Shown: positions 9,504 through 19,664, numbered from the stretch's first letter. The stretch is 64,000 nt of DNA from Sphingosinicella flava (GCF_016025255.1 NZ_CP065592.1:1779122-1843121), one strand, 5' to 3'. A program made the numbers and translations. The notes: generated by a model not told the origin, from the sequence alone.

Positions 9504-12278
9504 ATGGCTTCCCCGCATCTCTATCTGGTCGACGGCTCCAGCTACATTTTCCGGGCCTTTCACCGCCTGCCGCCACTTACCAATCGCCATGGCCTCAATG
9601 TCGGCGCGGTCTACGGCTATACGACGATGCTGTGGAAGCTCGCGGAAAGCCTGCACAAGGCGGACGGGCCGACCCACCTCGCGGTCATTTTCGACGCGTC
9701 GGCCAAGACGTTCCGCAACGAGATGTACGATCAGTATAAGGCGCACCGCCCGCCGCCGCCGCCGGAGCTGGTGCCGCAATTCCCGCTGATCCGCGACGCG
9801 ACCCGCGCTTTCTCCCTCCCCTGCATCGAGGAGGAAGGGCTTGAGGCCGACGACATCATCGCCTGTTATGCCAAGGCGGCGCTGAAGCAGGGTTGGAGCG
9901 TCACCATCGTCAGTTCCGACAAGGATCTGATGCAGCTGATCGAGCCTGGGCTCGACATGCTCGACACGATGAACGACCGCCGCATCGGCCGCGACTACGT
10001 CATCGAGAAATTCGGCGTGCCGCCCGAGCAATTGGGCGAGGTGCTGGCGCTGATGGGCGACAGCGTCGACAACGTGCCGGGCGTGCCGGGCATTGGGCCG
10101 AAGACGGCTTCGCAGCTCATCCAGGATTACGGCACGGTCGAGAATGTCCTCGCCAATGTCGAGGACATCAAGAAGCCCAAGCTCAAGGCCAATCTGATCG
10201 AGCATGCGGACGCGGCCCGGCTGTCGCGCGAGCTCGTCCGGCTCGTCTGCGATTCTCCGCTGCCCGAGCCGCTGGAAGACCTCGCCATGAAGGGCATTCC
10301 GGACGCGCCCTTGCGCGAATTTCTCGACTATCACGGCTTCAAGTCGCTGATCGCCAAATTGGACGGCGGGAGCGCGCGCGCAACGTCCAACGATTCCACC
10401 TCGCCCGCGGCGATGCCCAGGCAGCAGGAGGTGCGGCCGGAACCGGAGATCGACCGCTCGTCCTATGAGACGGTAACGGACGAAGCCGCCCTCGACCGCT
10501 GGATCGCCGCTGCCTTCGCGGAAGGGAGGGTCGCGCTCGACACGGAAACCGACAGCCGCGATTGCGTCAGCGCCACACTCGTCGGCATCAGCCTCGCGAC
10601 CGAATGCGGCAAGGCCTGCTACATTCCGCTCGAGCATGGCGGCCACGATCTGCTGAACGACCGTCCGGACCAGCTTCCCGCATCGCTGGTTCTTTCGAAG
10701 CTGAAGCCGCTGCTGGAAGATCCCGCAACGCTGAAGATCGGTCATAATTTCAAGTTCGATTGGGTCGTGCTCGACCGGCGCGGCATCAAGGTGGCGCCCT
10801 TGGACGACACGCTGGTCATGAGCTTCGATCTCGATGCGGGCGGCCTCAACAGCCATGGCATGGATGATCTCGCCAAGAAGCATCTCGACCATGACTGCCT
10901 GACCTACAAGGAGGTTTGCGGCACCGGCAAAAGCCAGATCACGTTCAACGAAGTGTCCCTCGCGCGCGCCACCGAATATGCGGCCGAGGATGCCGACGTC
11001 ACTCTGCGCCTCTGGACCCGCTTTCACGCACGGCTGGCGCCGGAAGGGGTGACGCGCGTCTATCAGATGGTCGACCGCCCTCTGGTCGCCGTGGTCGCCC
11101 GCATGGAACGGGAGGGCGTGAAGGTCGATAGGGAAGGACTGCAAGGGCTTTCCACCGAATTCGCGCACCAGATCGCCGAACTGGAAGACCGCATCTGCGA
11201 GGAAGCGGGATGCAAGTTCACCATCGGCAGCCCCAAGCAATTGGGCGACGTGCTGTTCGACAAAATGCAGCTGCAGGGCGGCCGCAAGGGCAAGTCCGGC
11301 ACTTGGTCGACCGACGTCAACGAGCTCGAACGTCTCGCCAAAGACGGCGTGCCGATCGCCAACATGATCCTCGAATGGCGGCAGCTGTCGAAATTGAAGG
11401 CGACCTATACCGACGCGCTCGTCCAGCAGATCAATCCGGACACCGGCCGCGTCCATACCAGCTACAGCCTGTCCGGCGCCCAGACGGGACGGCTGTCCTC
11501 GACCGATCCCAACCTCCAGAACATTCCGATCCGCACCGAAGTCGGCCGCCGTATTCGCGATATGTTCATCGCCGAGCCCGGGCACGTCATTCTTGCCGCC
11601 GACTATAGCCAGATCGAGCTTCGTCTTGCCGCCCACATGGCGGATGTGCCGGAGCTGAAGCACGCCTTTTCCGAAGGCGCGGACATTCACAACATCACCG
11701 CCCAGGAACTGTTCGGCGAAGTGAACCGCGACACGCGTGCCAGCGCCAAGACGATCAACTTCGCCATTCTCTACGGCATTTCGCGCTGGGGGCTTGCCGG
11801 CCGTCTCGGCATCACGGCGGACGAGGCGCAGGCGATGATCGACCGCTATTTCGAGCGCTTTCCCGGCATTTCAAACTACATTGCCGATACGCTCCACAAG
11901 GTCCGCGACCTCGGCTACACGACCACCCTTTTCGGGCGGAAAACACACTTCCCGAGCATCAAGAGCAAGGTCCAGCATGAGCGCCAGGGCGCCGAGCGGG
12001 CGGCGATCAATGCGCCGATCCAGGGCACCAGCGCCGACATCATCAAGCGCGCCATGGCCCGCATGTGCCCGGCGCTGGAAGCCGAAGGGCTCGGCGCCGT
12101 CCGCATGCTGATGCAGGTCCATGACGAACTGGTCTTCGAAGTGCCCGAGGATGACGTTGAACGCGCGAGCACCGTCATCCGCCGGATCATGGAGGGCGCC
12201 GCCGAACCGGCCGTCACCCTGTCCGTGCCGTTGGGCGTCGAAATCGGCACCGGCCCGAACTGGGGCGCTGCGCATTGA
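9504..12278 (+). CDS. polA: DNA polymerase I
   Basis: A 924-residue three-domain enzyme for gap repair and Okazaki fragment maturation. The 5'-3' nuclease domain occupies residues 1 to about 290 (YLVDGSSYIFRAFHRLPPL, GDSVDNVPGVPGIGPKTA). The 3'-5' proofreading domain keeps its acidic residues (LDTETDS near 344, GHNFKFDW near 415). The polymerase domain has AADYSQIELRLA near residue 699 and VHDELVFEVPE near 872. All three activities therefore look intact. It follows nadB by nine bases, and its stop overlaps the TTG start of the flippase gene. Confidence 0.97.
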   Translation: MASPHLYLVDGSSYIFRAFHRLPPLTNRHGLNVGAVYGYTTMLWKLAESLHKADGPTHLAVIFDASAKTFRNEMYDQYKAHRPPPPPELVPQFPLIRDATRAFSLPCIEEEGLEADDIIACYAKAALKQGWSVTIVSSDKDLMQLIEPGLDMLDTMNDRRIGRDYVIEKFGVPPEQLGEVLALMGDSVDNVPGVPGIGPKTASQLIQDYGTVENVLANVEDIKKPKLKANLIEHADAARLSRELVRLVCDSPLPEPLEDLAMKGIPDAPLREFLDYHGFKSLIAKLDGGSARATSNDSTSPAAMPRQQEVRPEPEIDRSSYETVTDEAALDRWIAAAFAEGRVALDTETDSRDCVSATLVGISLATECGKACYIPLEHGGHDLLNDRPDQLPASLVLSKLKPLLEDPATLKIGHNFKFDWVVLDRRGIKVAPLDDTLVMSFDLDAGGLNSHGMDDLAKKHLDHDCLTYKEVCGTGKSQITFNEVSLARATEYAAEDADVTLRLWTRFHARLAPEGVTRVYQMVDRPLVAVVARMEREGVKVDREGLQGLSTEFAHQIAELEDRICEEAGCKFTIGSPKQLGDVLFDKMQLQGGRKGKSGTWSTDVNELERLAKDGVPIANMILEWRQLSKLKATYTDALVQQINPDTGRVHTSYSLSGAQTGRLSSTDPNLQNIPIRTEVGRRIRDMFIAEPGHVILAADYSQIELRLAAHMADVPELKHAFSEGADIHNITAQELFGEVNRDTRASAKTINFAILYGISRWGLAGRLGITADEAQAMIDRYFERFPGISNYIADTLHKVRDLGYTTTLFGRKTHFPSIKSKVQHERQGAERAAINAPIQGTSADIIKRAMARMCPALEAEGLGAVRMLMQVHDELVFEVPEDDVERASTVIRRIMEGAAEPAVTLSVPLGVEIGTGPNWGAAH

Positions 12279-13849
12279 CGGCGCGAAGCCCGGCCGAGAC
12301 CGACGACGATATCGCCGCGCTGGCGCGCGGCGGCCGGACGAATTTCTTCGGCTTCCTGCTCCGCCTCGCCGCGCGCCTGCCCTTCCTGTTCATTGCGGGA
12401 CGGATCTATGGGCCCGAGCTTCTTGGCCGCTTCGCTTATGCCATCCTGATCGTCGAATTCGCCGCGCAGCTCGCAACCCTCGGCCTGAAGCGCGGCCTTG
12501 CCCAACAGCTCAGCCATACCGACAAGCCGCATGTCTGCGTGGTGGCGGATGCGTTGCTCGTCGCTTTCATCGCATCGGGCATCGCGACCGTCATTCTCGC
12601 CGTCTTTCCACAAGCCATGTTTCCCAACAGCCAGATCCACGGCTTCGAATGGCTGCTGCCGCTGATCGTCTTCGCGATCGCCGGGTCCGACGTGTCGCTG
12701 GCGGCGCTCGCCTACCGCCACAACGTGAAGGCGACTGTAACGGCACGCGCGATCGTCGAGCCGTGGACGATCAGCATCGCGGCCTTCGCTCTCTCCTACC
12801 TCTCGTCGCGCGACGGGCTCATTATCGCCTATGTGCTGTCGATGGTGGCGGCCCTGCTCGCCTCCTTATGGCCGCTCTACAAAAGCTACGGTCTGCCCAC
12901 CGGCTGGCGGCCCGATCCCGGCGCCTTGTGGAACCTTGCCCGGCGCAACACCCCGCTCGCTGCCGCCGACGCCATCGAATGGGGGTCTCGCCGCCTCGAC
13001 ATCGCTATCCTCGGCCTGTTCTTCTCGCCAGCCATCGTCGGCGTCTACTATGTCGCCCAGCAGGTCGCCTCGCTGCCGCAGAAACTGAAGACCAGTTTCG
13101 ATCCGATCCTGGGCCCGGTCATCACCGAAAAGCTCGCGGAGGACGACAAGGTCGCCGTGGCACGTCAGGTCCGCCAGGTCGGATTCTGGATCATTGCCGC
13201 CCAGACGGGCATCGCGCTGGCGCTCGCCATACCGGGTAAAGCGGTCATGGGATTGGTCGGTCCCGGCTTCACCGGCGGCACGGGCGCGCTCGCCTTCCTC
13301 CTCTTTGCCGAAGCGATTGCCGCGACCGCCGTGGTGTCGGAAGCGGCGCTCGTCTACATCGCGCGGCATCGCAATTTGATGATCTCGCTGCTGATGCTGG
13401 CGGTGCAGGCCGGGCTTTCGATCGCGCTTATCTTTCTGTTGCGAGAGGTCCGCCCCTTCTTCCCGCGCTACATGACCGACGCGGCCGGCAATCCCATTCC
13501 GGACAGTCAATCGACCTTCATCGCCGCCGGTGTCGCCATCGCGCTGATGGCGGCGGTCGGCCTTGCGTCCATCCTCAAGTCGCGGCTGCTCGGTCGCCTG
13601 CTCGGGGCGCCGGTGCAGGCATGGCGCTGGCCGCTCGTCTGGGCGGCGCTCGCGGCGGGGCTGATCGGCTATGGCGTGACGCGCATTCCGGAATGGAGCG
13701 AATTGATCCTGGGCGTGCCGCTTATCCTCCTCACCTTCGGCGCGATCGTCTGGCGCTGGGGTTTCACGCACGAGGATCGCGCGCTGTTCCGGATGAAGAA
13801 ACCAGAAGAGCCGACCTTGCCTCCGCCGGGGGGATCGGCCCCCGCCTGA
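12275..13849 (+). CDS. Polysaccharide/lipid flippase (Wzx/MATE-like membrane protein)
   Basis: A 524-residue integral membrane protein with about 12 to 14 hydrophobic helices, of the oligosaccharide flippase superfamily. The first conserved segment is FFGFLLRLAARLPFLFIAGR, followed by YGPELLGRFAYAILIVEF. Such proteins move lipid-linked sugars across the inner membrane. The only start compatible with this N-terminus is TTG at 12275, which overlaps the polA stop (TTGA). No glycosyltransferase is adjacent, so the substrate cannot be inferred. The final 25 residues are proline-rich. Confidence 0.85.
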   Translation: MTARSPAETDDDIAALARGGRTNFFGFLLRLAARLPFLFIAGRIYGPELLGRFAYAILIVEFAAQLATLGLKRGLAQQLSHTDKPHVCVVADALLVAFIASGIATVILAVFPQAMFPNSQIHGFEWLLPLIVFAIAGSDVSLAALAYRHNVKATVTARAIVEPWTISIAAFALSYLSSRDGLIIAYVLSMVAALLASLWPLYKSYGLPTGWRPDPGALWNLARRNTPLAAADAIEWGSRRLDIAILGLFFSPAIVGVYYVAQQVASLPQKLKTSFDPILGPVITEKLAEDDKVAVARQVRQVGFWIIAAQTGIALALAIPGKAVMGLVGPGFTGGTGALAFLLFAEAIAATAVVSEAALVYIARHRNLMISLLMLAVQAGLSIALIFLLREVRPFFPRYMTDAAGNPIPDSQSTFIAAGVAIALMAAVGLASILKSRLLGRLLGAPVQAWRWPLVWAALAAGLIGYGVTRIPEWSELILGVPLILLTFGAIVWRWGFTHEDRALFRMKKPEEPTLPPPGGSAPA

Positions 13850-13856
13850 TCCCGGC

Positions 13857-15446
13857 TCAGTGCCGGAAGTGACGCATGCCGGTGAAAACCATGGCGAGCC
13901 CCGCTTCATTGGCGGCCGCGATCACTTCATCGTCGCGGATCGAGCCGCCCGGCTGAATCACCGCCGTCGCGCCCGCCTCGACCGCTGCCATCAAACCGTC
14001 CGCGAATGGGAAGAAAGCGTCCGAGGCCACCGCAGAGCCGATGGTGCGCGGTTCGGCCCAACCCGCTTTTTCCGCCGCGTCCTTGGCCTTCCAGGCGGCG
14101 ATGCGCGCGGATTCGAGGCGGTTCATCTGGCCCGCGCCGATGCCCGCCGTCGCGCCGCCCTTGGCGTAGACGATGGCGTTCGACTTCACATGCTTGGCGA
14201 CCGTCCAGGCGAAGAGACAGTCCGCCAGCTCCTGTTCCGACGGCGCCCGGTCAGTGACGACCTTGAGATCGTCTCTGCCGATCATGCCATTGTCGCGCGA
14301 CTGGATCAGAAACCCGCCGGCGATCGACTTCATCACGCGCCCGCGCCGCGCGGGATCGGGCAGATCGCCGGTGAGGAGCAGCCGGAGATTCTTCTTGCGC
14401 GCAAAGACGGCGCGCGCCGCCTCATCCGCATCGGGAGCAACCACGACCTCGGTGAAAATGCCTGAAATCGCCTCGGCGGTGGGCCCATCGAGCGGACGGT
14501 TCACGGCGATGATCCCGCCAAAGGCCGAAACCGTGTCGCAAGCGAAGGCATGCCTGTAGGCGTCGATCAGCGTATCGGCCGAAGCGACGCCGCACGGATT
14601 GGCATGCTTCACGATCACCACGGTCGGCGGCCCATCCCGAAACTCGCTCACCAGTTCGAGAGCGGCGTCAGCATCGTTGTAATTGTTGTAGGAGAGTTCC
14701 TTGCCCTGGATCTGGCGCGCCTGGGCGATGCCGTTCACGCCGCCTGCCGCCTGCGTATAGAGCGCCGCGATCTGGTGCGGATTTTCGCCATAGCGAAGCT
14801 CCGCCTGCTTCACCATCGGAATGGCGACACTGTTGGGAAAGCGCTCGCCCTGATCGACATGGGCGAACCATCCGGCGATGGCGGAATCGTAAGCCGCCGT
14901 GGCAGCATAGGCCTTGGCGGCGAGGCGCTTGCGAAAGGCGAGCGACGTCGCGCCGCCATTCGCTTCCAGCTCTCCGATCAATTCCGCATAATCGGCGGGA
15001 TCGGTGACGATGGCGACATGCGCATGGTTCTTTGCGGCCGAGCGGACCATGGACGGGCCGCCAATATCGATATTCTCGATAATCTCGTCCCGCTCCGCGC
15101 CCTTTGCGACCGTCTCGGCAAAGGGGTAGAGATTGACGACGACGAGGTCGATGGCGCCAATCTCATGCTCCTCCATGGAGGCAACATGTTCGGGATTGTC
15201 GCGAACGGCGAGGAGGCCGCCATGGACCTTTGGGTGGAGCGTCTTCACCCGGCCGTCCATCATTTCCGGGAAACCGGTAAGGTCGGAAATGTCGCGCACG
15301 TCGAGACCGGCGTCGCGTAGCGCCTTGGCAGTGCCGCCGGTGGAGACGAGATCGACGCCTTGCGCGGCCAGCGCCCGGCCAAGCTCGACGAGCCCCGTCT
15401 TGTCCGAAACCGAAAGAAGGGCGCGCGTGACCTTGACCTGATCCAT
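13857..15446 (-). CDS. purH: Bifunctional AICAR transformylase / IMP cyclohydrolase
   Basis: A 529-residue enzyme for the last two steps of de novo purine synthesis. The N-terminal MGS-like IMP cyclohydrolase domain shows [18 protein letters not shown] and [14 protein letters not shown]. The C-terminal transformylase domain has [14 protein letters not shown] and [18 protein letters not shown]. Length is normal. It follows rpe on the same strand after 23 bases, so rpe-purH probably form one transcript. It is convergent with the flippase gene, only seven bases away. Confidence 0.97.
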   Translation of the reverse strand: MDQVKVTRALLSVSDKTGLVELGRALAAQGVDLVSTGGTAKALRDAGLDVRDISDLTGFPEMMDGRVKTLHPKVHGGLLAVRDNPEHVASMEEHEIGAIDLVVVNLYPFAETVAKGAERDEIIENIDIGGPSMVRSAAKNHAHVAIVTDPADYAELIGELEANGGATSLAFRKRLAAKAYAATAAYDSAIAGWFAHVDQGERFPNSVAIPMVKQAELRYGENPHQIAALYTQAAGGVNGIAQARQIQGKELSYNNYNDADAALELVSEFRDGPPTVVIVKHANPCGVASADTLIDAYRHAFACDTVSAFGGIIAVNRPLDGPTAEAISGIFTEVVVAPDADEAARAVFARKKNLRLLLTGDLPDPARRGRVMKSIAGGFLIQSRDNGMIGRDDLKVVTDRAPSEQELADCLFAWTVAKHVKSNAIVYAKGGATAGIGAGQMNRLESARIAAWKAKDAAEKAGWAEPRTIGSAVASDAFFPFADGLMAAVEAGATAVIQPGGSIRDDEVIAAANEAGLAMVFTGMRHFRH

Positions 15447-15469
15447 CTTATCCTCGTGTGCGTGCGGCC

Positions 15470-16129
15470 TCAGCCGCGCAGGTTTCTGATATTCTCTGCG
15501 TATCTGCCCGGCCCGCCCCGGAAAGTGGCGGTGCCCGCGACCAGCGCGTCGGCACCGGCATCGACGATCCGGCGGCAGTTGGACTGGTCGACGCCGCCAT
15601 CCACTTCGAGGTCGATCTGCTTGCCGGTCTTGTCGATCTGCTTGCGGATCGCCTCGATCTTGCGGAGCTGGCTGTCGATGAAGCTCTGCCCGCCGAAGCC
15701 CGGGTTGACGCTCATGACGAGAACGAGGTCGACCTCCTCCAGCACATAATCGAGCATCTTGGCCGGCGTCGCCGGATTGAGGGAGACGCCCGCTTTCTTG
15801 CCCAGCGCCTTGATCGCCTGGATCGTGCGGTGGAGGTGCGGACCGGCTTCGGGATGGACGGTGATGATGTCCGCCCCGGCCTCCGCAAAGGCCTCTAGGA
15901 AATGATCCACCGGCGCGATCATCAGATGGACATCGAACGGCTTCGCCGTATGCGGGCGAAGCGCCTTCACGACTGCCGGGCCAATGGTGAGGTTCGGCAC
16001 GAAATGGCCGTCCATCACATCGATATGGATCCAGTCCGCGCCCGCCGCATCGATCGCCCGCACTTCCTCTCCCAGCTTCGAAAAATCGGCGGAGAGAATG
16101 GAGGGCGAGATGCGGACCGGCTGCTGCAT
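15470..16129 (-). CDS. rpe: Ribulose-phosphate 3-epimerase
   Basis: A 219-residue TIM-barrel enzyme of the pentose phosphate pathway that interconverts ribulose 5-phosphate and xylulose 5-phosphate. [17 protein letters not shown] at the start, [33 protein letters not shown] and [15 protein letters not shown] carry the metal ligands and phosphate loop. The ATG at 16129 gives the family's usual N-terminus. It is probably the first gene of an rpe-purH unit, with a 323-base spacer upstream. Confidence 0.97.
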   Translation of the reverse strand: MQQPVRISPSILSADFSKLGEEVRAIDAAGADWIHIDVMDGHFVPNLTIGPAVVKALRPHTAKPFDVHLMIAPVDHFLEAFAEAGADIITVHPEAGPHLHRTIQAIKALGKKAGVSLNPATPAKMLDYVLEEVDLVLVMSVNPGFGGQSFIDSQLRKIEAIRKQIDKTGKQIDLEVDGGVDQSNCRRIVDAGADALVAGTATFRGGPGRYAENIRNLRG

Positions 16130-16452
16130 GGCTGGGCCTTAACGGCTCGGGCGGCGAGGGGCAACCATCGGGCTTGATGGTGACGATGGCAGCGCGGCAG
16201 CCTGGGCTCTTCTACGCCGGGAAGTTGATGAAAATGAGGGTGTGGCGATGTTTTCAAAAGCCCAGAAAGGGAAATCGGATCGGGTCGAGCAGAGCGTTCG
16301 CCTAAGAGGAATATTGCAATGAGAAGGAGCGGTCGCAGCTTACGAGGCAAAGGGCCTGTAGGAAAGGGTGCGGCCGAGTTATTGAACGGTGTAGGATCCT
16401 TTCCCGCCGGATTGTGGCAAGGCGGCATCCATGAGGAGGCCTGGAGGGCCAA
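16130..16452. other. Intergenic stretch without a recognised gene
   Basis: This 323-base gap separates the divergent rpe and acetyltransferase genes. It is visibly less GC-rich than the flanking genes and has no open frame with coding character on either strand. It must hold the promoters of both genes, but I could not identify a convincing -35/-10 pair. The right end carries two GGAGG-like purine runs before the acetyltransferase ATG. Confidence 0.5.
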
Positions 16453-16899
16453 ATGCTGAGGACCGTTCGCCAAGAAGACCTGCAGGCTTTTTTCGAACAT
16501 CAGTGCGATCCAGTCGCGACGGAGCTCGCCGCTTTTCCTTCGCGCGGGCGGGAGGCGTTCGACGCCCATTGGGCGAAAATTCTGGATGATCCCGGCTTCT
16601 GGGTCCGAACCATCGAGGTCGAGGACGGCGTTGCCGGCTACGTCTGCGCTTTCCCGCGGGAAGGCCGGTGGGAAATCGCCTATTGGCTGGACCGGGCCTT
16701 ATGGGACCGGGGCATCGCGGCCCGGGCGGTTGCGGAATTCCTCACCCTGTTTCCCGAACGCCCCGTCTTCGCCACCGTCGCCGAACATAATCGGCCGTCC
16801 TTGCGCGTGCTCGAGAAATCCGGCTTCCGCTTCGTCGAGCGGTACGAAAGCGAGGGCGATGTGGCCGAGTTGCTGATGACGCTCGAACGGGCGGACTGA
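16453..16899 (+). CDS. GNAT-family N-acetyltransferase
   Basis: A 148-residue GNAT enzyme of the RimJ/RimL-like group. It opens with LRTVRQEDLQAFFEHQCDP. It has the beta-strand and turn GRWEIAYWLDRALWDRGIAARAV, matching the acetyl-CoA-binding motif A region, and ends with HNRPSLRVLEKSGFRFVERY. The ATG at 16453 follows a GGAGG run. Its substrate cannot be predicted. With the neighbouring gamma-glutamylcyclotransferase-like gene it forms a small insert between rsmB and rpe. Confidence 0.88.
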   Translation: MLRTVRQEDLQAFFEHQCDPVATELAAFPSRGREAFDAHWAKILDDPGFWVRTIEVEDGVAGYVCAFPREGRWEIAYWLDRALWDRGIAARAVAEFLTLFPERPVFATVAEHNRPSLRVLEKSGFRFVERYESEGDVAELLMTLERAD

Positions 16900-16909
16900 G
16901 CCCTCCGGC

Positions 16910-17263
16910 TCAAGCGCGCACATAGACGAATGCGGTGCTACCCGAAGCAAGAGGCGCTTCGATGCGGGTGTAGGCTTCAACTTCATAGGCGTCGGATGCG
17001 GCCAGCTCCTCTGCCGTGATCTGGAAGACGGTACCCGGCACCTGGTCGGCGGAATCGCTACTCGGGACGGCGATATGGTGGACGGCAAGTCCGCTCGCCG
17101 CGACCACCGCCGGATCGTCGATGGTTATAGCTTCGAGACGATAGCCCGCGAGCGCATCCGCCCGCCCCTCCAGAAGGCGCCCGAAAGTAGCGAGCTGCAC
17201 ATTTTCCTGCTGAAGCGTGCCGTAGGAGAAGAGAGGAATATTCAGCTGCGGATTACAGATCAC
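16910..17263 (-). CDS. Gamma-glutamylcyclotransferase-like (AIG2/GGCT) protein
   Basis: A 117-residue protein of the AIG2/GGCT fold. The hallmark LFSYGTLQ is at residues 11-18 and forms the substrate loop of gamma-glutamylcyclotransferases. GTVFQITAEELAASDAYEV supplies the conserved acidic residue usually needed for catalysis. Members cleave gamma-glutamyl amines or peptides to 5-oxoproline, but many bacterial ones are uncharacterised. It is convergent with the GNAT gene, ten bases apart. Confidence 0.85.
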   Translation of the reverse strand: MICNPQLNIPLFSYGTLQQENVQLATFGRLLEGRADALAGYRLEAITIDDPAVVAASGLAVHHIAVPSSDSADQVPGTVFQITAEELAASDAYEVEAYTRIEAPLASGSTAFVYVRA

Positions 17264-17314
17264 AGAGCCTAACTCATATCAGAAAAACAAGGAAGTTATG
17301 CCTTCTGCTGGACT

Positions 17315-18667
17315 TCATCTTAGCTTTCGCATCCGCACCATGAAGAACCCGTCAGCACCGCCTTGTTCGGCTAGTGCGCCAGGCAGGATACGAAGATATC
17401 CTTCTTGTGAGGGCGCCGTGCCGTCCGCCATTTCATCCGGGCGGATCGGGAGGATTTCGAAATCGGGGTGGGCTTCGCGGAAGGCTTCGACCACTCTCTC
17501 GCCTTCTTCCGGCTCCAGCGAGCAAACGGAATAGACGAGGGTGCCGCCGGGTTTCAGCCACCCCGCCGCCCTTGCCAGCATCGCTTTCTGGGCCTCCGCT
17601 AGTTCCGCGATCACGCGCGGCCTTGCGCGGTAGAGGACATCAGGATGGCGGCGGAAGATGCCCGTCGCCGAGCAGGGGGCGTCGAGCAGGATGGCGTCGA
17701 CTTGTTCCCTCGGCTGCCAATGCATGACATCGGCGGCAATCGTTGTGGCGTTCAATTTCGTGCGGGCGAAATTTTCGGCGAGGCGTTCGAGGCGCTTTGC
17801 GGAGGCATCCACCGCCGTCACGTCATATCCGGCGGCGGCGAGCTGCATCGTCTTGCCGCCGGGCGCGGCGCACAGATCGAGGGCGGTCTTGCCCTTGCCG
17901 TCCCCCAGCAAGCGAGCGGGGAGGCTGGCGGAAATGTCCTGCACCCACCAGTCGCCCGCTTCGAATTCCGGAAGGTCGGACACGCGGGTGCGGGCGGGGA
18001 GGCGAAGGTGGCGGGGCATGAGGGAGAGGGGCTCTTCAACTCCGCTTGCGTTCCCCGGCGAAGGCCGGGGTCCAGCTTCTTCGCCCGGCGCCGCTGGGCT
18101 CCGGCCTGCGCCGGAGCACAATGCGTGTTTGAAACGCTCCAGCGCCGCATCGTCCTTGAAGATGAGGTCGAGCGGCGGGGGCGTGGCGAGGGCGTGGGAG
18201 GCGGCTTCGACGACGAGGCCGCCCCAGGCCTGCTGCCAGCGGTGGCGGACGTTTCCGGGGAGGTTCGGGATTTCGGGGAGGGCCGCGCCCTTCTTGATTA
18301 CGCTGCTGAACACACCGTGGACGAGGCGGCGGGGGCCACCGTCGACCAGCGGCAGCACGGTCGAGATGGCGGCGTGATGCGGCGTATCCATCGCCAGCGC
18401 CTGGACGAGCGCGATGCGGAGCGCCGCGCGAGCCTTGGAATCGTCGGGCAGCGGCTTCTTCGTCGCGCCATCGATCAGAGCGTCGAGATCGGCGAGGCGG
18501 CGGAGCGCTTCGGCGACGATGGCGTGGGCGAAGGCGCGGTCGTCCGGGCGCTTCACGTCGCGGGCGGCGGTGTCGAGCGCCGCTTCGAGCGGCAGGCCCT
18601 TGCGCAACACCGCGTCCATCAGGCGCAGGGCCGCACGGCGCGAGGCCGTGCCCTGAGGTTCCTTCAC
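17315..18667 (-). CDS. rsmB: 16S rRNA (cytosine-967-C5)-methyltransferase RsmB, with an in-frame repeat insert
   Basis: A 450-residue protein with an N-terminal NusB-like RNA-binding domain (about residues 1-145) and a C-terminal SAM-dependent m5C methyltransferase domain. APGGKTMQLAAAGYDVTAVD is the SAM loop. DAPCSATGIFRRHPD (Cys near 330) and VYSVCSLEPEEGE (Cys near 380) hold the two catalytic cysteines. Residues of about 181-209, rich in G, P, A and E, are encoded by REP-like repeat copy C and look like an insertion between the two domains. It follows htpX on the same strand. Confidence 0.93.
   Translation of the reverse strand: MKEPQGTASRRAALRLMDAVLRKGLPLEAALDTAARDVKRPDDRAFAHAIVAEALRRLADLDALIDGATKKPLPDDSKARAALRIALVQALAMDTPHHAAISTVLPLVDGGPRRLVHGVFSSVIKKGAALPEIPNLPGNVRHRWQQAWGGLVVEAASHALATPPPLDLIFKDDAALERFKHALCSGAGRSPAAPGEEAGPRPSPGNASGVEEPLSLMPRHLRLPARTRVSDLPEFEAGDWWVQDISASLPARLLGDGKGKTALDLCAAPGGKTMQLAAAGYDVTAVDASAKRLERLAENFARTKLNATTIAADVMHWQPREQVDAILLDAPCSATGIFRRHPDVLYRARPRVIAELAEAQKAMLARAAGWLKPGGTLVYSVCSLEPEEGERVVEAFREAHPDFEILPIRPDEMADGTAPSQEGYLRILPGALAEQGGADGFFMVRMRKLR
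18050..18119. repeat. REP-like inverted repeat, copy C, inside rsmB
   Basis: The left arm (18050-18073) starts GTTCCCCGGCGAAGGCCGG and the right arm (18096-18119) contains CTCCGGCCTGCGCCGGAGCA. They are imperfect reverse complements of each other and match copies A and B in layout. The element lies within the rsmB coding frame and adds codons without shifting the frame. Confidence 0.7.
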
Positions 18668-18669
18668 GC

Positions 18670-19596
18670 TCAGCGGCGCCGACCGTGAGGGTCGAGTGCG
18701 CTCGATTTGCGGCGACTGGGGGGAACGGCGGTCATGCCCGACGCTGTGGCGACAGGCGGTGGCGAGGACAAGCCCATTTCGTCGGCGATGGCGTGAAGGG
18801 CGGCGATGCGGTTGCCGGTATCGGGATGGGTGGAGAACAGGCTATCGCTCCCGCCGGGCACGATGTAGAGCGCCGCCGCAGCCGGATTGCGGGCCGTTAC
18901 CGGATTGGGGATGCGGGCCGCGCCCCCCGCGAGCTTCGCCAGCGCCGAAGCGAGGGCACGAGGATTGCCGCTGATTTCCGCGCCGCCCCGGTCGGCCGAA
19001 TATTCGCGGGTGCGGCTGATCGCCATCTGCACGATCATCGCCGCGAAGGGCGCGACGATGACGGCGAGGATCATGGCGAGCGCGTTGCCACGATTGTCGC
19101 CGCCCCGGAAGAAGAGGCCGAAATTGGCGAGGAAGGAGATGGCCCCCGCGATGGTCGCGGTCATCGTCATGATGAGCGTGTCGCGATTCTTCACATGGGC
19201 AAGCTCGTGCGCCATCACGGCGGCGACTTCTTCGCGATCGAGGATGGCGAGGAGGCCCGTAGTCGCGGCGACGGCGGCGTTGGCCGGATTGCGGCCGGTG
19301 GCGAAGGCGTTGGGATGGGGGCTGTCGATCAAATAAACGCGCGGCATGGGAAGGCCGGCGCGGGCGGCGAGGCCGGCCACGATGGCGTGGAATTGCGGCG
19401 CGGTGCGGGCGTCGACCTCATGCGCGTCGTGCATCTTGAGCACGATCCTGTCCGCGTTCCAGAAGGTGAAGAGGTTCATGAGCGCCGCGAAGGCGAGCGC
19501 CATCATGGCCCCGCCCGCGCCGCCGAGCGTGTAGCCCAACGCCATGAACAAGGCGGTCAGCGCCGAAAGAAGCAGGATCGTCCTCAAACCGTTCAT
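18670..19596 (-). CDS. htpX: Membrane zinc metalloprotease HtpX
   Basis: A 308-residue M48-family inner-membrane protease for quality control of membrane proteins. Two N-terminal hydrophobic helices precede the zinc site [12 protein letters not shown], the third ligand is the Glu in [14 protein letters not shown], and there is a further hydrophobic pair between them. The start [18 protein letters not shown] was chosen as it begins the first membrane helix; the upstream extension would be cysteine-rich and is not conserved. It is followed at once by rsmB, three bases away, a common pairing in this group. Confidence 0.95.
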   Translation of the reverse strand: MNGLRTILLLSALTALFMALGYTLGGAGGAMMALAFAALMNLFTFWNADRIVLKMHDAHEVDARTAPQFHAIVAGLAARAGLPMPRVYLIDSPHPNAFATGRNPANAAVAATTGLLAILDREEVAAVMAHELAHVKNRDTLIMTMTATIAGAISFLANFGLFFRGGDNRGNALAMILAVIVAPFAAMIVQMAISRTREYSADRGGAEISGNPRALASALAKLAGGAARIPNPVTARNPAAAALYIVPGGSDSLFSTHPDTGNRIAALHAIADEMGLSSPPPVATASGMTAVPPSRRKSSALDPHGRRR

Positions 19597-19664
19597 CTTG
19601 CCTTTGCACCCTCCACACCCGAAATGTGGGGACGACAGCACGTCTTATCAACGGAAAGAAGACC

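Noticed and set aside
9483-11690. 735-codon minus-strand open frame opposite polA
   Set aside because: polA is complete on the plus strand with all motifs; the antisense translation lacks recognisable folds.
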